Part shown: positions 57,811 to 64,000 of the stretch, one piece after another
Numbering within the stretch: the first letter of the stretch is position 1
Layout of the letters: the number at the start of each line of letters is the position of its first letter
From: Francisella philomiragia subsp. philomiragia ATCC 25015
Lineage (GTDB): Bacteria; Pseudomonadota; Gammaproteobacteria; Francisellales; Francisellaceae
Assembly: GCF_000156715.1 (NCBI RefSeq)
Contig: NZ_DS999316.1
Span: 234,619 to 298,618, forward strand
Direction of reading: 5' to 3'
DNA: 64,000 nt
The notes under the pieces: model-generated
The model's database searches: none
Seen by the model: the letters and a program-made list of their open reading frames with translations, nothing else
Told to the model about the DNA's origin: nothing
Translations under genes and position numbers: made by a program

Positions 57811-58693
57811 TTTTAAAAAGATTTTAGCTACAACTATATTATCAGGAATGCTAGCTTCATGTATGGCCTCTAATAACGTGAATAACAAAAATCCTACCTC
57901 ACAAAATCAAAATGAAGTAAAAAATCAGAATGTAGAACGAGCGGAATATTCAGTTACAGGTGGTTCTTTTCCTCAGGCTAATTATGAAGAGGCAACTAAA
58001 ATTAATTCTGAATTAGCTATAATTTATTCAATAGAAGGGTATCTTGAAAGGGCAAAAACTAAGCTTATAAAAGCACAAGAGCTAGCAAATGAGCATAATC
58101 AGAAATTAGCTATTGTAGATTATGCTGGAGGATATTATTATCAAAGCATCGGAGCAAACTCTATTGCCGAAAAATATTATCAAAAAGCTCTTGATAATCA
58201 TCCAAAGAACTATGAAGCAATGAACTTTTATGCACAATTTTTGTGTACAGAAAAGGAAGATTATAGTCGTGCACAAGAACTCTTTGAGAAAGCTTTATTT
58301 ATGCCAAATAATAATGATATGGCTCAAACACTATTCTTATATTCTCAATGTATGTATAAACAAGGCAAGAAAGATGACGCTTTAGCATATATGCAACGAG
58401 CTGACAAATTTAGATTAGACTATAAAGCTGCTAAATTAAGATTAGCACAGATGTATTTTGAAAGAGGTGAATATAAAGAATGCTATAAAGTCATTTACAG
58501 CATGAAGAATGATCCTCAGTTCTTTAATAACAAACTTGTTTTAGACATGAGGTTAAAGTTAGCAGAGTACGCTAACAATAAAAATGAAGCTGCAGCTGTA
58601 AGATTAGTTTTATCTTCTAATAACTATAATGATGAAGATATAGATAAATTCTTCTCAGCAGCAGATCAAAAGGATATCGATAAAAATGCGTAG
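57800..58693 (+). CDS. pilW: Type IV pilus biogenesis/stability lipoprotein, PilW/PilF TPR family
   Basis: A 297-residue lipoprotein with several tetratricopeptide repeats. ATG at 57800 overlaps rlmN by 11 bases; the signal [16 protein letters not shown] ends at lipobox Cys21. TPR blocks include [40 protein letters not shown] and [20 protein letters not shown]. PilF/PilW assists secretin assembly of type IV pili at the outer membrane, and the rlmN-pilF neighbourhood is conserved in gamma-proteobacteria. The C-terminal 80 residues after the TPRs have no clear assignment. Confidence 0.85.
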   Translation: MQSNFKKILATTILSGMLASCMASNNVNNKNPTSQNQNEVKNQNVERAEYSVTGGSFPQANYEEATKINSELAIIYSIEGYLERAKTKLIKAQELANEHNQKLAIVDYAGGYYYQSIGANSIAEKYYQKALDNHPKNYEAMNFYAQFLCTEKEDYSRAQELFEKALFMPNNNDMAQTLFLYSQCMYKQGKKDDALAYMQRADKFRLDYKAAKLRLAQMYFERGEYKECYKVIYSMKNDPQFFNNKLVLDMRLKLAEYANNKNEAAAVRLVLSSNNYNDEDIDKFFSAADQKDIDKNA

Positions 58694-59501
58694 AATTAAT
58701 CAAAATATTGAAAATACTCCAGAAAGACTACAAAAGCTATTAGCAAAATATGGCATTGGCTCACGTAGAAAAATTGAAGAGTTTATTGAACAAGGAAGAG
58801 TGCGAGTTAATGGTAAAGTCGCAACTCTTGGCGATAAAGCGACAGACAAAGATAAAATTAGCTTTGATGGAAAGGCTCTACACTCTTATGGTCAACCTAT
58901 GACTAGACCAAGAGTTATTATTTATCATAAAAGAGAAGGGGAAGTCTGCACTAGTAAAGATGAGAAAGATAGAAAAACTGTCTTTGATTCATTGCCTAAG
59001 CTAGCAAAATCACGCTGGATAATGATTGGACGATTGGATATAAATACTACAGGATTGTTACTTTTCACAACAGATGGAGATTTAGCAAATCGACTGATGC
59101 ACCCATCCTATGAAATTGAAAGAGAATACGCTGTACGCGTTTATGGTCAAGAGTTATCAGATGAAACTTTAAATAAACTTAAAGAGGGCATACAATTAGA
59201 AGATGGTATGGCGAAATTTAATAATATAAAATTCTCTGGCGGTGAGGGTGCAAATCTTTGGTATTATGTAACTTTGTCTGAAGGACGTAATAGAGAAGTC
59301 AGAAGAATGTTTGAAGCGGTTGGTGTTACGGTTAGTAGGCTGACAAGAATTAGATTCGGTGATATTATTTTGCCTAAATTTGTTTCTCGAGGAAAAACAT
59401 TGGAGCTTAATCCTTCTGAAGTTAATAGACTAAGAAAGTCTGTTAAATTAAAAGAGTATAGCTTCCCTAAAAAATTAGTTGAAAGATTAGAGAAAAAATA
59501 A
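58686..59501 (+). CDS. rluB: 23S rRNA pseudouridine synthase, RluB type
   Basis: A 271-residue RsuA-family synthase. The N-terminal S4 domain is RLQKLLAKYGIGSRRKIEEF; the catalytic motif WIMIGRLDINTTGLLLFTTD provides the active Asp; the end shows LSEGRNREVRRMFEAVGVTV and RLTRIRFGDI. It isomerises U2605 in 23S rRNA. Length fits RluB (about 290) better than RsuA (about 230) or RluE. It overlaps pilW by eight bases and the next start by one base. Confidence 0.92.
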   Translation: MRRINQNIENTPERLQKLLAKYGIGSRRKIEEFIEQGRVRVNGKVATLGDKATDKDKISFDGKALHSYGQPMTRPRVIIYHKREGEVCTSKDEKDRKTVFDSLPKLAKSRWIMIGRLDINTTGLLLFTTDGDLANRLMHPSYEIEREYAVRVYGQELSDETLNKLKEGIQLEDGMAKFNNIKFSGGEGANLWYYVTLSEGRNREVRRMFEAVGVTVSRLTRIRFGDIILPKFVSRGKTLELNPSEVNRLRKSVKLKEYSFPKKLVERLEKK

Positions 59502-59920
59502 TGGATTTTGTACGTCAGCTAGAAGATATTTTTGGTATTGATGTCTGGGAGTTAAAGCCAGAGTATAGGTTTACACAGCAGATTGAAACACAAATAATAA
59601 CTGAAAAATTAGAAGACACAAAACCTTTAGAAAATAGCTTGGAGGTTATCTACTCAAATGAAGTAGATAGTCCTAAGGTTATAAATATTCTGTTAACTGA
59701 TAAATTAGATATTAGCTTTTTAAAGCAAATTGTTACTAATTTATTTTTTAAATCTAATGTATGTATATATAAAACGAACAATATTAATTCTTTCCATAGT
59801 TTAGAAGGAATTAATCTTGCTGAAAATGATTTTATAAGTAACGATTATAAGTTATTAGATATCCAAAATAAAAAAACAATATTATCAAACTTATACAAGT
59901 ATGCAGATTTTAGAGCTTGA
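59501..59920 (+). CDS. Small protein upstream of rimI, candidate divergent DNA polymerase III psi subunit (HolD-like)
   Basis: A 139-residue acidic protein, the same size as E. coli HolD (137). Both ends resemble HolD: LEDIFGIDVWELKPE at the N-terminus lines up with the chi-binding/clamp-loader peptide of E. coli psi (LQQLGITQWSLRRP), and the C-terminal ILSNLYKYADF parallels ALWQQICTYEHDF. Position also fits, since holD directly precedes rimI in E. coli. The middle is too diverged to judge by eye. It overlaps rluB by one base and rimI by 20 bases. Confidence 0.6.
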   Translation: MDFVRQLEDIFGIDVWELKPEYRFTQQIETQIITEKLEDTKPLENSLEVIYSNEVDSPKVINILLTDKLDISFLKQIVTNLFFKSNVCIYKTNNINSFHSLEGINLAENDFISNDYKLLDIQNKKTILSNLYKYADFRA

Positions 59921-60347
59921 TATTACATTTCTAACAAAAACCATTCAGCTAGTAAGAGCTACTGATAAAGATTTTAGCTGGTCAGATAAACAAATCGAAG
60001 ATTCATTAATTAATGACACCGTTTTAGGTTTAATGATTGATAGTGAGCTTGTTGCTATTACTATTTTTAACTATATATTTGAAACAGCAGAACTTTTGTA
60101 TATATGTGTTGATACTGCTATGCAAAGTAGAGGAGTTGCATCTAAGCTTTTGAAATACTCAATTAATCATCTTGCCAAGAAAGAAGTTAAAGAATTATTT
60201 TTAGAGGTTGATATAAATAATACCAAAGCTATATCTCTATATAATAAACTCAATTTTATTAAAGTATCACAGCGTAAAAATTATTATAAAAAAACTGATG
60301 GTAGTCTAAATGATGCCTTAATCTGCCGATTAGATATATCAAACTAA
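59901..60347 (+). CDS. rimI: Ribosomal protein alanine N-acetyltransferase RimI family
   Basis: A 148-residue GNAT enzyme. The acetyl-CoA site is ELLYICVDTAMQSRGVASKL (Q/RxxGxA), followed by LFLEVDINNTKAISLYNKLNF, the RimI hallmark with the conserved NxxAxxLYxxxxF. In E. coli RimI acetylates the N-terminus of S18. It overlaps the preceding holD-like gene by 20 bases. Confidence 0.85.
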   Translation: MQILELDITFLTKTIQLVRATDKDFSWSDKQIEDSLINDTVLGLMIDSELVAITIFNYIFETAELLYICVDTAMQSRGVASKLLKYSINHLAKKEVKELFLEVDINNTKAISLYNKLNFIKVSQRKNYYKKTDGSLNDALICRLDISN

Positions 60348-60374
60348 CCTTGACTATGCTATATTAATGCCTTG

Positions 60375-60470
60375 AAGACAACAGGGGTGCTATCTTTATA
60401 AAAAAGAATAGCTGAGAAAATAACCCTTTGTACCTGATCTAATTAGTATTAGCGTAGGGAGTTTGTTTGA
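60375..60470 (+). ncRNA. TPP riboswitch (THI element)
   Basis: The aptamer core is plainly recognisable: CAGGGGTGC (60382-60390), GCTGAGA (60411-60417), ACCCTTTGTACCTGATCT (60423-60440) and TTAGCGTAGGGA (60449-60460) occur in the canonical order and spacing. It starts 28 bases after rimI and lies about 70 bases ahead of a PQ-loop membrane protein gene. Thiamine pyrophosphate binding is expected to repress that gene. Confidence 0.95.
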
Positions 60471-60501
60471 TTATTTTTTTATATAAGAAATATCACTCAA
60501 A

Positions 60502-60532
60502 CTCTTATTATTTATTTTTGAAATAATAGGAG
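60502..60532 (+). promoter_or_regulatory. Shine-Dalgarno-sequestering hairpin, expression platform of the TPP riboswitch
   Basis: CTCTTATTATTT (60502-60513) pairs with AAATAATAGGAG (60521-60532) over 12 positions with one T-G wobble, around an ATTTTTG loop. The 3' arm ends with the GGAG ribosome binding site seven bases ahead of the ATG at 60540. A competing pairing exists: GGAGTTTG (60458-60465), at the 3' edge of the aptamer, can pair with CAAACTCT (60498-60505). Confidence 0.8.
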
Positions 60533-60539
60533 ATTAATC

Positions 60540-61181
60540 ATGGAATATTTAGGCTACATAACTTTAAACATATCATTAGTAATATATTTTATTCATTTTC
60601 TACCACAAACTATTCATAATCAGTTTAAACATAAAACGTTTGAAATTAGTCTCTGGACTCATTCTTTAATGATTTTTGCTAACTCTCTAGATCTTATATA
60701 CGCAGTAGGATTTAATATGCAGTGGCAATATATTTTGGTTGATATTATTCTTTTAAGTTTTTTAACTATTCAACAATTTCAAATTCTTAATGATAGAAGA
60801 CAGAAGAATATAGTTATACATACTATTTTCATTTTGATATTTTTATTAATTGTAATATATATATCTAAATTCATAACTCTAAACGAACAGACTTTATTAT
60901 GGAGTGGGTCAATTAGTGGTGTTATATACAATGTATATTGGATACCTCAGATATATAAGAATTTTCGCCAAAAACAAGCTGAGGGATTTAGTATCTTCTA
61001 CTTAGGGCTTTCAGTGCTTAGTCTTATGTGTGATATAAATAGCGCCATATTTTTAGGATGGCCTATTGTATCTGTAATAGTATCTAGTTGTTTACTTGTT
61101 TTAGTATCTATACAAATTATTCAATATTTTTATTATAAAGGAGTGATATCAAAGCAAATATTAAAAACTTCTATGAACTAG
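60540..61181 (+). CDS. PQ-loop membrane protein under TPP riboswitch control, probable thiamine-related transporter
   Basis: A 213-residue inner-membrane protein with about seven hydrophobic helices. Two PQ-loop motifs are visible, HFLPQTIHNQFKHKTFE (Pro22-Gln23) and YWIPQIYKNFRQKQAEGFS (Pro136-Gln137), one in each half, the layout of a seven-helix PQ-loop/SWEET-like carrier. The family includes small-solute and vitamin transporters. Control by a TPP riboswitch (60375-60470) makes thiamine or a precursor the leading substrate (inference); riboswitch-linked PQ-loop genes have been noted before in other bacteria. No thiamine biosynthetic genes are adjacent. Confidence 0.82.
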   Translation: MEYLGYITLNISLVIYFIHFLPQTIHNQFKHKTFEISLWTHSLMIFANSLDLIYAVGFNMQWQYILVDIILLSFLTIQQFQILNDRRQKNIVIHTIFILIFLLIVIYISKFITLNEQTLLWSGSISGVIYNVYWIPQIYKNFRQKQAEGFSIFYLGLSVLSLMCDINSAIFLGWPIVSVIVSSCLLVLVSIQIIQYFYYKGVISKQILKTSMN

Positions 61182-61248
61182 AATTATAGGCTAGCATATT
61201 TTTTATGTTAGAATTAGTGATTAGTATTTTTTAGAAAAAAGTTTAAAC

Positions 61249-61686
61249 ATGAAAAAAATTATTAGATATCTAGTGTGTATCTTAGCTTTAGGTGCTAGTT
61301 CTCAGGTATTTGCAGTGGATAATACCTCAAAAACATATACAGCTTATTCAATTGGTGATGCACTAGGTAAAGCTTCACATAAAAGCTTTAGTGCTATGAA
61401 TCAAGAAATTATTAAAAAAGACTTCATCTCTGGCTTTGATGATACTATTTTAGATCATAAACCTGATATAAATAAAATTTCAGATAAAGATTCCTATGAA
61501 GTTGGAATGATTATTGCAACTCAATATAAAACAAAACTTAAAAAAATGATTGCTATAAATAAATTAAATGGTGAAGAGTTTATTAAAGGTTTTAATGATG
61601 GCGCTAATAGTAAAGATCAGTCTTTAACCTCAGAAGATAAAGAGATATTAAAACACTTTAGGGTTTCAAAAGATGAAGACAATTAG
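61249..61686 (+). CDS. Exported FKBP_N (Mip dimerisation) domain protein without isomerase domain
   Basis: A 145-residue protein with a signal peptide ending near SSQVFAVD. The mature chain carries the FKBP_N pattern AYSIGDALGKASHKSF, IKKDFISGFDDTIL and a second half-copy SYEVGMIIATQYKTKL with FIKGFNDGAN, so the motif appears twice. No FK506-binding isomerase domain follows. It is thus like FipA in kind but larger. Lies between the riboswitch-controlled gene and ispB. Role unknown; binding to a periplasmic oxidoreductase or chaperone partner is possible. Confidence 0.75.
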   Translation: MKKIIRYLVCILALGASSQVFAVDNTSKTYTAYSIGDALGKASHKSFSAMNQEIIKKDFISGFDDTILDHKPDINKISDKDSYEVGMIIATQYKTKLKKMIAINKLNGEEFIKGFNDGANSKDQSLTSEDKEILKHFRVSKDEDN

Positions 61687-61774
61687 ATAATATCAAGTAA
61701 ATATAGTTGATAAATATATTCTGCTACTTTATTCTTAAATCTAACTAACCAAAAGTCTTAAAAATTATAAATAA

Positions 61775-62752
61775 ATGCAAAGCTTAAAAGATATTCAGAA
61801 CTTGATTAAACAAGATATTGAAAATAATAATCAGTTTATAATTAATTCACTTTCATCAGAAGTGGTTCTTATTAATCAAATTAGTCACTATATCATAAAT
61901 AGTGGTGGCAAAAGACTTAGACCTTTGTTAGTAATGCTATTTTCTAGAGCATTAAATTATACTGGTAATGATCATCTAGCATGTGCTGCAATTATAGAGT
62001 TTATTCATACAGCAACTCTACTACATGATGATGTGGTTGATGACTCACACTTACGTCGTGGCAAAGAGACAGCTAATAATGTTTTTGGTAATGCTGCAAG
62101 TGTACTAACTGGAGATTTTTTATATTCTAGGGCTTTTCAAATGATGGTGGGTCTAGATAATATGAAAATTATGCAAATATTAGCAGATGCTACTAATAAA
62201 ATATCTGAAGGAGAAGTACTTCAACTATTAAACGCTAGAAATATTGAATTGTCAGAAGAAGATTACACTAATGTAATATATTGTAAAACTGCTAAACTAT
62301 TTGAAGCTGCATGTGAGTTAGCAGGAGTAATTAGTCTTGACAAGCAAAGCTATAGTAAACTTCAAAATAGTATTAAAAACTATGGTGTTTACTTAGGAAA
62401 TGCATTTCAGATAGCTGATGATGTATTAGATTATGTTTCTGATGCAGAAAGCCTTGGTAAAAATATTGGTGATGATCTTGATGAGGGAAAAATGACCCTA
62501 CCAACAATTTATGCCCTAGCAAATACTTCAAGTGCTGAACAAAAGAAAATAAAAGATGCCATTGAAAAAGGACAGTATGATATAAGCGAAATTATTAATA
62601 TCGTCAAAAGTAGTGGAGCAGTTGAATACTCTTATCAAGTTGCATGTCAATATGCTGATAAAGCAAAAGAATCAATAAGTTTCTTGCCAGAATCAGAGTA
62701 TAAACAAGCTATGATCTTACTATGTGATCTAGCAGTAAAAAGAAAAAGTTAA
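61775..62752 (+). CDS. ispB: Octaprenyl diphosphate synthase (trans-polyprenyl synthase)
   Basis: A 325-residue prenyltransferase that makes the ubiquinone side chain. The first Asp-rich motif is LLHDDVVDDSHLRRG, the second is AFQIADDVLDYVSD, and SGGKRLRPLLVML holds the isopentenyl-diphosphate-binding Lys/Arg. The residue before the first Asp motif (AT at positions -5/-4) is small, consistent with long-chain products. Monocistronic, with an AT-rich leader. Confidence 0.93.
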   Translation: MQSLKDIQNLIKQDIENNNQFIINSLSSEVVLINQISHYIINSGGKRLRPLLVMLFSRALNYTGNDHLACAAIIEFIHTATLLHDDVVDDSHLRRGKETANNVFGNAASVLTGDFLYSRAFQMMVGLDNMKIMQILADATNKISEGEVLQLLNARNIELSEEDYTNVIYCKTAKLFEAACELAGVISLDKQSYSKLQNSIKNYGVYLGNAFQIADDVLDYVSDAESLGKNIGDDLDEGKMTLPTIYALANTSSAEQKKIKDAIEKGQYDISEIINIVKSSGAVEYSYQVACQYADKAKESISFLPESEYKQAMILLCDLAVKRKS

Positions 62753-62772
62753 TAATTTACAGAATATTAATA

Positions 62773-63582
62773 TTACTTAAAATCCTTAAGCGTAATTTCA
62801 AAAGCTAATGCCTGATTAGGCCCTATTGTTGCAGGAGCTCTAGTTCCATATGCCTTATTTGGCGCACAGTATAATACAAATGTAGAGCCATTAGGTATTT
62901 TAGGAATAGCATCCTTCCAACATTCTATTAGATTTCTAAGAGGGAAAGTAGCACTCTCACTCGAATCAAAACTTGGTCCAATAAGTTTAGCTTCTTTTAC
63001 ATCGTTAAGCTTAGATTTATCATCTTCATATGCTATTACAGGAGTTGTTCCTTTATAAGCAATAGTTACTGTGCTATCTGCAGAAGGTTTTTTACCATCG
63101 CCTTGTTTAATCATTTGATAGTAAACACCATCATTTACTTTGACAGCATTATCAATTTTAGCAATTTGTGACATGAACTCATCTGATTTGACTTTATTTA
63201 GTTTAGCTATATCTAGCTGCTTTTTAATCATCCTATCTTTTAGAGTTTCCATATTTCTTCTAATTTGACTTTCAGAAATTCTAGGTTTATCACTATTGAT
63301 AGCATCAGCAAAACCTGCAATTGTTTGTTTGTCATACAATCCAAAATCTTGTCTAGCAATACCAGATCCAACTTGATAACCTACTACATAACTAGCATCA
63401 GCATTCATTTTTAAACTACTTTTTGTTATATCGTTTGGTTGCGTTTGAGCTACTACGTTTTGAGTATTGGTTGATGTAGCTTGAGGCTTGGTCTCATTAG
63501 TTGTTTCTTTGGTAGAACATGAACCTATTGCTACTCCTAGGACAGTACACGACATTATTGCAACTATTTTTTTTAGTTTCAT
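62773..63582 (-). CDS. FKBP-type peptidyl-prolyl isomerase lipoprotein (Mip-like)
   Basis: A 269-residue lipoprotein. Signal with lipobox IGSC gives Cys22; an FKBP_N domain follows (YVVGYQVGSGIARQDF, GFADAINSDKPRISESQIRR), then a C-terminal FKBP domain from about residue 155 with VTIAYKGTTPV, FDSSESATFPLRNLIECWKD and YGTRAPATIGPNQALAFEITL. The overall plan is that of Legionella Mip, which is a dimeric virulence factor on the surface or in the periplasm. The isomerase domain is divergent, with a 20-residue insertion and no perfect FKBP core (VxYxGxLxDGxxFDSS), so activity may be weak. It is followed after 13 bases upstream by the ttcA end. Confidence 0.85.
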   Translation of the reverse strand: MKLKKIVAIMSCTVLGVAIGSCSTKETTNETKPQATSTNTQNVVAQTQPNDITKSSLKMNADASYVVGYQVGSGIARQDFGLYDKQTIAGFADAINSDKPRISESQIRRNMETLKDRMIKKQLDIAKLNKVKSDEFMSQIAKIDNAVKVNDGVYYQMIKQGDGKKPSADSTVTIAYKGTTPVIAYEDDKSKLNDVKEAKLIGPSFDSSESATFPLRNLIECWKDAIPKIPNGSTFVLYCAPNKAYGTRAPATIGPNQALAFEITLKDFK

Positions 63583-63595
63583 CTTATCTCCTTAT

Positions 63596-64000
63596 TTATC
63601 TTCGAATATCATCTTTTGTGATATTAAAAAAATCAAAAAGCTCTTTATCTAACATTTGAGATGGAGAAATATTTGATAGAGCTTTGAATATAACATTTTT
63701 TCTTTCAGGATTATTATTTTCCCATCTGTTAAGCATATCTTTTATGAATACTCTTTGCAAATTATCTTGAGAGCCACATAGATTACAAGGTATTATCGGG
63801 AAGTTTTTTAATTTAGAGTACTCTAATGTTTCTTTTTCACTCACAAAAGCAAGAGGACGAATTACAATATTACGTTTATCATCGCTTAAGAGCTTTGCTG
63901 GCATCGACTTAATAGAACCGTTATAAAAGAGATTTAAAAAAAATGTCTCTATAATATCATCACGATGGTGCCCTAAAGCAACTTTAGTAATATTATTTTG
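63596..64000 (-). CDS. ttcA: tRNA 2-thiocytidine synthetase TtcA, C-terminal part; N-terminus beyond window edge
   Basis: The frame is open to the right end of the window. Reading leftward from 64000 it shows [58 protein letters not shown] and [17 protein letters not shown], all TtcA blocks; the Cys pair in PCNLCGSQ helps bind the 4Fe-4S cluster used to thiolate C32 of tRNA. The missing N-terminal part would hold the SGGxDS ATP-pyrophosphatase loop and the PP-loop cysteine. It precedes the Mip-like lipoprotein gene on the same strand. Confidence 0.92.

Overview
The window is a compact, AT-rich, gamma-proteobacterial chromosome segment that reads as Francisella. The pointers are the fipB-fipA pair (DsbA-like lipoprotein plus a small Mip-like partner), a tandem of the Francisella-type outer-membrane beta-barrels related to siderophore porins, an FtlC-like TolC paralogue beside a leucyl aminopeptidase and transaldolase, and heavy use of A/T-ending codons. 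A monofunctional heme catalase is present next to OxyR; from memory the main F. tularensis lineages rely on KatG instead, so an environmental or fish-associated Francisella is possible (inference). I saw no tRNA or rRNA gene, no insertion sequence, no prophage and no CRISPR array. Both ends cut through genes (tcdA at the left, ttcA at the right).

Layout. 1-4.2 kb: a leftward set with tcdA, two tandem secreted alpha/beta hydrolases and a HAD phosphatase. 4.3-8.6 kb: ahpC and two outer-membrane barrels with yjdM and a tiny exported protein between them. 8.6-12.2 kb: dnaQ, an M15 peptidase, a COG3014-like lipoprotein and zntB. 12.5-16 kb: a three-gene operon that looks like lysine/2-aminoadipate breakdown (saccharopine dehydrogenase, aminoadipate-semialdehyde dehydrogenase, DUF1338 2-oxoadipate dioxygenase). 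16-20.7 kb: a peroxide-defence block (oxyR, peroxiredoxin, SDR, katA, an exported chorismate-mutase-like protein, glutathione peroxidase). 20.8-26.9 kb: DUF819 membrane protein with dipeptide epimerase, two hydrolases, NAD(P)HX repair enzyme, LolA-like protein. 27-31.5 kb: an unlisted 41-residue lipoprotein, an orphan NirJ/AhbD-like radical SAM enzyme, an Ntn hydrolase, glutaredoxin, thioesterase, His-rich protein, RNA methyltransferase. 31.6-36.3 kb: BCCT carrier, TspO, MsrBA, MFS pump. 36.4-39.4 kb: fipB, fipA, queG, rsfS. 39.5-53.2 kb: a UvrD-like helicase, alaS, ftlC, pepA-like, tal, ygfZ, rep, cvfB. 53.2-64 kb: a frameshifted 1-Cys peroxiredoxin, rpsF-rpsR-rplI, dnaB, rlmN-pilW-rluB-holD(?)-rimI, a TPP riboswitch with a PQ-loop membrane protein, ispB, two FKBP_N-domain proteins and ttcA.

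Together the genes emphasise redox and peroxide defence: AhpC, Prx5-like, a broken 1-Cys Prx, KatA, Gpx, MsrBA, FipA/FipB, Grx and OxyR. The rest is mainly envelope maintenance, peptidoglycan-peptide recycling and core translation/replication. The most interesting points are a TPP riboswitch whose downstream hairpin buries the Shine-Dalgarno sequence and has a competing anti-sequester pairing, driving a PQ-loop protein that is probably a thiamine-related transporter; a divergent HolD candidate in the rimI operon; an exported chorismate-mutase-like protein lacking catalytic residues; the compact lysine-catabolic triad; and an orphan NirJ/AhbD-like radical SAM protein. All calls come from reading the sequence and remembered family motifs; no database search was run.
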